A stretch of 49,329 bases of DNA, from assembly GCA_934317205.1 (NCBI GenBank), contig CAKREL010000003.1:1-49329 (forward strand). The letters run 5' to 3'. The translations under genes were made by a program, and so were the position numbers. The notes under the pieces were generated by a model. That model was not told the DNA's origin, ran no database searches, and saw nothing but the letters and a program-made list of their open reading frames with translations. Numbering within the stretch: the stretch's first letter is position 1; each line of letters opens with the position of its first letter. Positions 42,949 through 49,329 of this stretch are shown here, piece by piece. This DNA is from an uncultured Eubacterium sp. (lineage in GTDB: Bacteria; Bacillota; Clostridia; Lachnospirales; Lachnospiraceae).

Positions 42949-45900
42949 ATGAAAAAAATAACCTCACTCATTGACATTCTTTCCGCGCAGACCGAAAAGT
43001 CTCCGGAACGTGTTATCTACCGTTTTCTGGAATACAAAAACGGCGACTGGGAATCGCAGGATATCACCTTGCGTTCCCTCTATCATAAATCTCTGGAGAT
43101 TGCTTATGCACTCCGAAAAAAGGGACTGCGACCAGGTGATCGGGCAGTCATTTTCAGTATGCAGGATTACGGCACAACCTATGCAATCCTTGGATGCATG
43201 ATGGCAGGTGTTACTTTTACCGTCATTCCACCACCATTGGACGAAGGCAAAATTGCCCGTTTTATCTCTGTATTGAAATCCTGTCAGCCAAAAGCACTGA
43301 TTTCCAATTATGCACTGGAGCAGGAATCTGGTGTCAGTCTCACCGGCCGCCTGATCCGTGAAGCCTTTGCCAGTGTGATTCGGCTGAAACGTATCTACAC
43401 TGACCGCCTGACTCCGTACAAACGAAAGGACGTCATCGTGACAGCTACGGAAAACCGTCTGGTTTACCTGCAATACACTTCCGGTTCTACCAGTGCACCG
43501 CGAGGCGTGCGTGTCACATGGAAAGCACTGATGAAAAATCTGGAGCAATGCCAGGCCTGTTATGATTTTAATCATGGCACCCTCGGCACCTGGGTTCCGT
43601 TTTTCCATAACCTTGGACTGGTTGTTACAATCTGCATGCCGCTCTGTACGACAGATGCCTGTGCATACTTTTTATCCACCATGCAGTTTCTTCAAAATCC
43701 AAAGCTATGGATAAAAATGCTGCATGACTTCAATCTTACCTTAACTGTCGGACCGGGTTCTGCATTTGACGCATGTACCCGTATTTTTACGCTGGAAGAA
43801 GCTGCCAGATATCCACTGACTCAGGTGACCCATTTTATGAATGGTTCGGAATTTATCAGTGCAAAGACAGTTGAAAAATTTTCCAAAATGTTTCAGCTTT
43901 CCCCAAATGCCATGGCACCAGGCTATGGACTGGCGGAAAATGTCTGCCTGGCTACCTTTGCAAGCCAGGACTACCGCACCTTAAAGCTCGATTATGAAGC
44001 TTATCAGAAAAACTGTGCAGTTCTGGTAGCAGAAGAAAAAGAAAACCAACAGGTCAAAGAAATCGTCAGCGTCGGCAAACCGGTCAAAGACCTCACTGTA
44101 GTCATTGCCAATCCGAAGACAAAGAAACCGTATCCGGATCTGCATATTGGTGAAATCTTTATTTCCGGTGACAGTGTGGCCAACGGCTATTGGGGCAATT
44201 TAAAAGAAAATGCGAACTTCCGCATACATCTGGAAGGCTACGAACGCAACTTCTACAAAACCGGCGACCTTGGATTTTTGTACGAAGGTCACCTTTATAT
44301 TACCGGTCGTATCAAGGAAATGCTGATCATCAACGGACACAATATCTTTCCAAGTGATCTGCAAACCCTGATCATGCAGAAAGTCCCTGCTCTGGCTACC
44401 ACTGCTTTCGGATTTTTCTCCACAAATGACGGAGAAAAAGAGCATGTCATTGCTGTAGTAGAATCCAAACCGGAAGAAGATTTCACAAAACGAGTAGGAC
44501 AGATCAACGCTGCTGTATCCGAGCGCTTTGGTTTTTCTTTCTATGATATTATATTTGTACCAAGAGGCGCGATTCCGCGTACCGACAACAATAAGTTGCA
44601 GATGTTGAAAGCAAGGGATCTGTATCAGCAGGGTAAATTACAAATTCTGCACAGCAGCCATGCCTATCGTACCGGCAACAGTGAAGCAACGATCATTGAT
44701 AAATCTATAGACAAAGCGGATGAAATCCTGCTTCAGGTAAAATCCGTATTTGAAAAAGTATTGGACATTGAACAGTATAGCCTTACAGACTCTTTCCTGG
44801 AGCTTGGCGGTGATTCCCTCATGGGATTTGAACTGGTCAGCAAAATTGAAGAGCGTTTTCATGTCAAACTGGATCTGCGCGAGGTGCTTTTAGACTCCTC
44901 CGTCTCCGGTGTGGCAAACTATGTCCGTCGTGTTCTGACTGGTGGAAAAGGCACTTCCAAAGCTGTTGACCTGAAACAAGAATGCCATCTGGATCCATCT
45001 ATTGCTCCGGCAGGTGCATATGACACTGCTCCGCAGGACTGCAGAAATATCCTGCTCACCGGTGCCACAGGATTCCTTGGTGCTCAGCTGATCCGCGCAA
45101 TCCTGACACAGTATCCTAAGAATGGGCTGAACCTGTATTGTCTGGTGCGCGCCGACTCCGAAGAAGCCGGTCTGGAACGCCTTGTCAACAACATGAAGCA
45201 TTATGAATGCTGGGAAGAAGATTATCGTGCCTTTTTGCATCCGGTCATTGGAGACTTATCCACAGAAAAACTGGGGCTTTCCGATGATCTGTGGCAGGAA
45301 CTGGCCAAAAAGATCCAGGTCATCTATCACAATGGAGCTCTGTTGAATTTTATCTTCCCATATGAGTTCCTGAAGGAAACCAATGTTTATGGCACCGTGG
45401 AAACCCTGCGGCTTGCATGCGCCATCAACCCAAAATATTACCATTATATTTCTTCCTACAGTGTCTACGACACTCCGAACAACAAAGGAAAACGGGTATA
45501 CGAAAATGATCCTCTGAATACTGCACATGGTTTCTCGCTTGCTTATTCTGAGACAAAATGGGTCTCTGAGAAACTTGTAGACATTGCCCAAAAACGCGGA
45601 TTGCACACTGTGATCTATCGCCCTGGCGATATCACCGGCGCAGCCAATGGTATCTGGGAAATGGATGATATGGTCAGCCGTATGATCGTTGGAACGATCC
45701 AGATGCAGGCAATCCCACGCACAAGCTACTGTATGCACATGACACCTGTGGATTTTGTCGCAGATGCAATCTGCTGCATCTCCCGCAAACTGGAAGCCAT
45801 GGATCAAGCCTTCAACCTGGTCAATCCAGAACCTGTTCCGGTGAAAAAAGCAATCTCTTATATCCGTGCAAACGGTTATCCGGTGCGCTACATTTCGTTC

Positions 45901-46149
45901 GGTGCATGGAAGAGTAAACTAAAGCAGGCTACTGCATCGGAAAATGCCCTTACCTTACTCGCATGCCTGTTTGAAAGCGGTACTGATGCCAACCCTGGCG
46001 TGCTGCGCCACTTTGTTGGAAAAGATACCATTTATGACTGTACAAAAGCCAACGTACTGTTAAACCAATCCGGAATCAGTTGTCCACCGGTGGATGAGAA
46101 GCTGTTTAGCGCTTATCTGAATTATTTTAAAAAGAATGGATGTATATAA
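42949..46149 (+). CDS. fatty-acyl-AMP ligase/ACP/thioester reductase fusion (A-T-R)
   Basis: The 1066-residue protein has three domains. Adenylation (about 1-560): ATP loop YTSGSTSAPRG (176-186), WVPFFHNLGLV (215-225), YGLAE (326-330), YKTGD (436-440), GRIKEMLIINGHN (453-465), catalytic K549; it resembles fatty-acyl-AMP ligases. Acyl carrier (about 590-662): GGDSL with S623 for phosphopantetheine. Reductase (about 698-1040): Rossmann GATGFLG (705-711), catalytic Y866-SET-K870, like Lys2/carboxylic-acid-reductase R domains. It should activate a carboxylic acid, load it on its carrier and release aldehyde or alcohol with NAD(P)H. There is no condensation domain. A phosphopantetheinyl transferase must come from elsewhere. 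It heads a four-gene operon; the acid is unknown. Confidence 0.9.
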   Translation: MKKITSLIDILSAQTEKSPERVIYRFLEYKNGDWESQDITLRSLYHKSLEIAYALRKKGLRPGDRAVIFSMQDYGTTYAILGCMMAGVTFTVIPPPLDEGKIARFISVLKSCQPKALISNYALEQESGVSLTGRLIREAFASVIRLKRIYTDRLTPYKRKDVIVTATENRLVYLQYTSGSTSAPRGVRVTWKALMKNLEQCQACYDFNHGTLGTWVPFFHNLGLVVTICMPLCTTDACAYFLSTMQFLQNPKLWIKMLHDFNLTLTVGPGSAFDACTRIFTLEEAARYPLTQVTHFMNGSEFISAKTVEKFSKMFQLSPNAMAPGYGLAENVCLATFASQDYRTLKLDYEAYQKNCAVLVAEEKENQQVKEIVSVGKPVKDLTVVIANPKTKKPYPDLHIGEIFISGDSVANGYWGNLKENANFRIHLEGYERNFYKTGDLGFLYEGHLYITGRIKEMLIINGHNIFPSDLQTLIMQKVPALATTAFGFFSTNDGEKEHVIAVVESKPEEDFTKRVGQINAAVSERFGFSFYDIIFVPRGAIPRTDNNKLQMLKARDLYQQGKLQILHSSHAYRTGNSEATIIDKSIDKADEILLQVKSVFEKVLDIEQYSLTDSFLELGGDSLMGFELVSKIEERFHVKLDLREVLLDSSVSGVANYVRRVLTGGKGTSKAVDLKQECHLDPSIAPAGAYDTAPQDCRNILLTGATGFLGAQLIRAILTQYPKNGLNLYCLVRADSEEAGLERLVNNMKHYECWEEDYRAFLHPVIGDLSTEKLGLSDDLWQELAKKIQVIYHNGALLNFIFPYEFLKETNVYGTVETLRLACAINPKYYHYISSYSVYDTPNNKGKRVYENDPLNTAHGFSLAYSETKWVSEKLVDIAQKRGLHTVIYRPGDITGAANGIWEMDDMVSRMIVGTIQMQAIPRTSYCMHMTPVDFVADAICCISRKLEAMDQAFNLVNPEPVPVKKAISYIRANGYPVRYISFGAWKSKLKQATASENALTLLACLFESGTDANPGVLRHFVGKDTIYDCTKANVLLNQSGISCPPVDEKLFSAYLNYFKKNGCI

Positions 46150-46152
46150 CAT

Positions 46153-47070
46153 ATGAAAATCGGAATACCTCGGGCTTTGCTTTATTATCGTTACCACATT
46201 CTCTGGGAAAACTTTTTTCAGGAACTTGGTCATGAAACCATTGCAAGTCCACATACAAACAAAACACTTATGGATGCAGGCAGTCACTATGCCATTGACG
46301 AGAACTGCCTCTCAAGCAAATTATTTTTTGGACATGTCTCTGCCCTGGAGGGAAAATGTGACGTTGTCTTTGTTCCGCGTATCGCAAATTACGGAAAAGA
46401 CGGTGTAATGTGCTCCCGTTTTGAAGCACTGTATGACATGGCTGTCAACACTTTCCGCGGGCATGATATTAACTTTATCACCTGCAACGTGGACCTTCAG
46501 CAGAAATGCCCGGAAGAACAGGCTTATGTGATGCTCGGTGTTTCTCTCGGTGCTTCTGAAAGCCAGGCCAGAAAAGCCTATCAGAACGCATACGCCGCAT
46601 GGAAGGAAGCTCACAAAAAGCATATTCAGGAAGAAGAAGCAAAACTGCATGATGACCGCATCAAAATCCTTGTAGTTGGACACAGCTACAACCTTTATGA
46701 TGAATATATCGGAAAGCCGATCATGAAGGGAATTGAACAGCTGGATGCTGTTCCTATCTGTTCTGATGCCGTAGATTTAAAGCAGGCACAGACGGATTCC
46801 CTGACTATCTGCAAAGCAGTTCCGTGGATCATGAACAGAGAGCTGCTTGGAGCAATTTCCAAATATCACAACGATGTGGATGGTATTATCCTGCTTACTG
46901 CATTTCCGTGCGGACCTGATTCCATGGTCAATGAGATGATCATCCGCCGGATCAAAGACCGCCCGATCCTGAACCTGCTCCTCGACAGCCAGGACGGAAA
47001 CGCTGGTATTGAGACCCGTCTGGAAAGTTTTATTGATATTATCCGTTTCCGAAAGGAGGCACGTCTGTAA
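46153..47070 (+). CDS. DUF2229/HgdB-like component of a 2-hydroxyacyl-CoA dehydratase-type reductase
   Basis: The 305-residue protein starts MKIGIPRALLYYRY. It carries the DUF2229 pattern DENCLSSKLFFGHV (about 38-51), FVPRI, MCSRFEAL and late TAFPCGPDSM with DSQDGNAGIETRLESF. Conserved cysteines C41, C90, C113 and others could bind [4Fe-4S] clusters. In large activase-reductase proteins this module lies between the ATPase and the HgdB-like part; here it is a separate gene. It begins 3 bp after the acyl-ligase gene and its stop overlaps the next start by 1 bp. It likely forms a heterodimer with the following protein. The reaction is inferred only. Confidence 0.82.
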   Translation: MKIGIPRALLYYRYHILWENFFQELGHETIASPHTNKTLMDAGSHYAIDENCLSSKLFFGHVSALEGKCDVVFVPRIANYGKDGVMCSRFEALYDMAVNTFRGHDINFITCNVDLQQKCPEEQAYVMLGVSLGASESQARKAYQNAYAAWKEAHKKHIQEEEAKLHDDRIKILVVGHSYNLYDEYIGKPIMKGIEQLDAVPICSDAVDLKQAQTDSLTICKAVPWIMNRELLGAISKYHNDVDGIILLTAFPCGPDSMVNEMIIRRIKDRPILNLLLDSQDGNAGIETRLESFIDIIRFRKEARL

Positions 47071-48218
47071 TGCCAGAAAAAAAATATAAACTATGTTATC
47101 CGCAACTTGGAAACTATGACATTCCAATCCAGTACTTTGTAAATAACGGTCTGCATCTGGAATATCTGGCTCCACCTGCCATGACAAAACGAACGATTGA
47201 ACTTGGAGCAAAATACAGCCCTGATTTTGTCTGTGCGCCATTCAAATGTATGATGGGCTGTTACATCGAAGCTTTGGAGCAGGGCGCCAACGTTCTGATC
47301 CAGACGGGTGGAACCTGCCGACTGGGCTACTATGGCGAACTTCATGAGCAGATTTTAAAGGATATGGGGTATGACTTTGACATGTTCAACTTAACCCTCT
47401 TCCGCTACAAAAACCTCATTGGCATGCTAAAAGGCATGAAACAGTTTGCCCCAAATGCGACATTACTTCAGATGGCCAAGGCCTTGCCTGCCACCGCCAA
47501 AATGATCACGGTTATTGATAAGGTAGAAGATAACTACCGTCAGAACATGGGATTTGAGATTGAAAAGGGCTCTTATGATAAAGTATACAATCGTTTTCTG
47601 GCACAGCTTCGCAAAGCCAAAGGATTAAGAGATGTCAACCGCATCTACAAGCAGACTATTTCAGACTTTGATGCTATTCCAAAAAACAAACCGGAGCATC
47701 CGCTGCGTGTCGGTGTGGTCGGTGAATATTTCACCATTATGGATCCTTATTCCAATCATGAAATTGAGAAAAAAATTGCGCAGATGGGTGCGGAAGTGCA
47801 TCGCTGGATGAACCTCTCCAACAGTGTACTTCTCTGTCCGGATGAAGGAACTCTGAAGAAATTAAAAGGTTATCTTACCTATGACCTGTATAAATTTCCA
47901 TCTTCCCTCTGGGTCAATATCCAGAAAAAGATTTCCAGCAAATATACAAAATTTGACATGGGAAGTTCCAGTATTTCCACCATCGCCCTGGCAGAACATT
48001 ATGCTGAAAAAGGCTTTGACGGACTGGTTCATGTAAAATCTTTCGGCTGTACACCAGAAATGGATGCCGTTCCGGTATTGCATAACATCAGCTCTGACTA
48101 CAAAATTCCAGTGCTGTACTTAAACTATGATACACAGACCAGTGATACCGGTATTGAAACTCGTCTGGAAGCATTTTATGATATGATCGCCATGAGAAAG
48201 GAAGTAACAAAATCTTGA
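47070..48218 (+). CDS. HgdB/BcrB-like component of a 2-hydroxyacyl-CoA dehydratase-type reductase
   Basis: The 382-residue protein has PDFVCAPFKCMMGCYIEALEQGANVLIQTGGTCRLGYYGE in the first quarter, with four cysteines typical of [4Fe-4S] ligation in the HGD-D family. A late FGCTPEMDAVPVL and DTQTSDTGIETRLEAFYDM block follows. Such subunits hold a low-potential cluster that gives a single electron to a thioester substrate. AAAGGAGG precedes the ATG; the start shares one base with the stop before it, and the end overlaps the activator gene by 4 bp. It shares the final GIETRLE-F motif with its upstream neighbour, so the two are related in fold. No substrate can be named. Confidence 0.85.
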   Translation: MPEKKYKLCYPQLGNYDIPIQYFVNNGLHLEYLAPPAMTKRTIELGAKYSPDFVCAPFKCMMGCYIEALEQGANVLIQTGGTCRLGYYGELHEQILKDMGYDFDMFNLTLFRYKNLIGMLKGMKQFAPNATLLQMAKALPATAKMITVIDKVEDNYRQNMGFEIEKGSYDKVYNRFLAQLRKAKGLRDVNRIYKQTISDFDAIPKNKPEHPLRVGVVGEYFTIMDPYSNHEIEKKIAQMGAEVHRWMNLSNSVLLCPDEGTLKKLKGYLTYDLYKFPSSLWVNIQKKISSKYTKFDMGSSSISTIALAEHYAEKGFDGLVHVKSFGCTPEMDAVPVLHNISSDYKIPVLYLNYDTQTSDTGIETRLEAFYDMIAMRKEVTKS

Positions 48219-49174
48219 AAAAAGCATATTTAGGAATTGACATCGGATCTATCTCCACTAAAGGTGTCATTATCGATGAAGGAAAAAACATCCTCGCCGG
48301 AATCTATCTCTGGACTGAGGGAAATCCGATGGGCGCAGCCAAAAAAGTAATTGCTGCCCTCGGGGAAAAAATTGATCAGAATGAATATAAAGTCGTTGCT
48401 GCCGGAACAACTGGAAGTGCCCGTAAACTGGTCGGTGCCATGTGCAACGCCAGCATTGTAAAAAATGAGATCACCGCTCACGCAGTAGGAACGACAACCC
48501 TGCATCCGGATGTCCGCACCATTCTCGAGATTGGTGGACAGGATTCCAAGATCATCTGCGTGGAAAACGGTGTGGCTGTGGACTATGCTATGAATACTCT
48601 CTGTGCAGCCGGAACCGGTTCATTCCTTTCCAGCCAGGCCCGTCGTCTCGGTGTGGAAGTAGAAGAATTCGGCAAGATTGCCCTTGGAAGCAAGAATCCT
48701 ACTCCAATCGCTGCCCGGTGTACAGTATTTGCAGAATCTGATCTGGTTCATAAAATCCAGATGGGACATAAAAAAGAAGATATCATTGCCGGTTTATGTA
48801 ATGCTGTTGCAAATAACTACTTAAACAATATCGGAAAAGGAAAGAAAATCCTTCCTCCAATCGTATTTCAGGGGGGTGTAAGTAAAAATGAAGGCGTTGT
48901 AAAAGCCTTTGCTGACTCTCTGGGAGAAGATATCATCGTAGATGAGAACGGACATCTGATGGGATGTTACGGTGCTGCGATTCTTGCACTTGGCTGTGGC
49001 ATTGAGAAACCGTTCAGTTTTGATGTGGCAGATATGGAATTTGTAACTCGCGAAGTTGTATGTCCAAACTGTGCAAACCACTGCGAGATCATCTGCGTTT
49101 ACCGCGATGGAGAACTCATTGATTCCTGGGGAAATCGCTGCGAACGTGGCGAGATCAAACAGGGCCAGGATTAG
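48215..49174 (+). CDS. BadF/BadG/HgdC-type ATPase activator (acyl-CoA dehydratase activase)
   Basis: This 319-residue ASKHA-fold ATPase has phosphate loop 1 GIDIGSISTKGVI, EIGGQDSK, and GGVSKNEGVVKAF. The cluster cysteines C130 (NTLCAAGTGSFL) and C169 (ARCTVFAESD) from two subunits hold one [4Fe-4S] cluster in HgdC. It hydrolyses ATP to fire an electron into the HgdB-like partner and is highly oxygen-sensitive. The start is TTG 48215, overlapping the preceding stop (TTGA), with AGGAAG about 10 nt upstream. A C-terminal CPNCANHCEIICVYRDGELIDSWGNRCERG extension adds cysteines. It is the last gene of the operon; a family B hairpin follows. Confidence 0.93.
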   Translation: MKKAYLGIDIGSISTKGVIIDEGKNILAGIYLWTEGNPMGAAKKVIAALGEKIDQNEYKVVAAGTTGSARKLVGAMCNASIVKNEITAHAVGTTTLHPDVRTILEIGGQDSKIICVENGVAVDYAMNTLCAAGTGSFLSSQARRLGVEVEEFGKIALGSKNPTPIAARCTVFAESDLVHKIQMGHKKEDIIAGLCNAVANNYLNNIGKGKKILPPIVFQGGVSKNEGVVKAFADSLGEDIIVDENGHLMGCYGAAILALGCGIEKPFSFDVADMEFVTREVVCPNCANHCEIICVYRDGELIDSWGNRCERGEIKQGQD

Positions 49175-49182
49175 GGTGGTTT

Positions 49183-49252
49183 GGAACAAGCAGAAACGAA
49201 CTCCAACAAGAACCTGAAAAATTTTCGTTGGAGTTCGTTTCTGCTTTGTTCC
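49183..49252 (+). terminator. family B long hairpin terminating the operon
   Basis: 49183-49207 and 49227-49252 are complementary over 25 bp with a single bulged base, around a 19-nt loop. It begins 8 bp after the last stop. Outer arms (GGAACAAG/CTTTGTTCC, including the bulge) equal those at 9112-9163. The following ATTTACGCCACCC is not a T-run. Confidence 0.7.
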
Positions 49253-49265
49253 ATTTACGCCACCC

Positions 49266-49329
49266 TTGACAATATACAAAAGAACTGCTATACGTCGATT
49301 ACCGACGGCGAGAAACTCAAAAACAGTTT
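49266..49329 (+). promoter_or_regulatory. promoter and leader start of a gene beyond the window
   Basis: TTGACA (49266-49271), 17 bp and an extended TGC-TATACG (49286-49294) on the plus strand, then a small CGTCG/CGACG hairpin (49293-49297/49303-49307). The transcribed gene lies outside the window. Confidence 0.5.

Noticed and set aside
46060..46287. Minus-strand frames inside the plus-strand operon
   Set aside because: Shadows of the coupled genes; codon use and domains support only the plus strand.

Overview
The window looks like a chromosomal segment of a spore-forming, anaerobic gut Firmicute, most likely a Lachnospiraceae member of the Dorea/Mediterraneibacter/Blautia type. The evidence is a classic sporulation block (HU, rqcP, yabP, yabQ, divIC, spoIIE, tilS, hpt, ftsH), a bile-salt-hydrolase-type Ntn hydrolase, a clostridial hybrid-cluster protein, an archaeal-type prolyl-tRNA synthetase behind a T-box leader, and oxygen-sensitive 2-hydroxyacyl-CoA-dehydratase-type enzymes. 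I see no rRNA, tRNA, CRISPR array, prophage or transposase. Genus-level placement is inference.

Layout: nearly all of 149-42426 is coded on the minus strand. 149-2849: MATE exporter, glycerophosphodiesterase and an unknown protein. 3071-4118: lrgAB. 4404-7100: a giant YfhO-type membrane protein. 7242-9074: an intracellular GH20 hexosaminidase. 9186-11530: a polar amino-acid ABC importer. 11833-13131: proA. 13168-15228: a secreted wall-binding hydrolase with GWW repeats. 15524-18334: rRNA/tRNA methyltransferase, bile salt hydrolase and an alpha/beta hydrolase. 18407-20890: hcp and ribosomal protein L25. 21197-22563: an LCP protein with a coupled zinc-ribbon peptide. 22674-25497: an FRG-like protein and a BlaI/BlaR1-type pair. 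25736-27844: GH13 amylase. 28230-36221: the sporulation/ftsH block. 36366-42426: phosphoglucomutase, a CotS-like coat protein, the CCA-adding enzyme and T-box-controlled proS.

At 42949 the strand switches. A tightly coupled four-gene plus-strand operon (42949-49174) encodes a fatty-acyl-AMP-ligase/ACP/thioester-reductase fusion, two HgdB/DUF2229-like proteins and a BadF/HgdC-type [4Fe-4S] ATPase activator. The last three look like a split version of the large reductase behind anaerobic plasmalogen formation in Clostridium perfringens (PlsA). Coupling them to a carboxylate-reducing A-ACP-R protein is the most interesting system in the window. I propose that it makes a reduced acyl chain, such as a fatty aldehyde or vinyl-ether lipid; this is inference.

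The second main result is regulatory. Two sporulation genes, yabP and the cotS-like gene, have their Shine-Dalgarno sequence in the 3' arm of a strong hairpin, while a SigmaE-like promoter has its -10 box in the 5' arm. Read-through RNA should fold and mask the start, but RNA begun at the sporulation promoter should lack the 5' arm. In addition, spoIIE has a Spo0A-type promoter with the unusual 21-bp spacer known from Bacillus.

Two dispersed repeat families mark intergenic regions. Family A is a small two-hairpin element in six copies, one long and nested, plus a diverged relative and a fragment. It sits at 3' ends of genes and twice supplies the stop codon. Family B is a terminator-like hairpin at operon ends (80-114, 9112-9163, 49183-49252).
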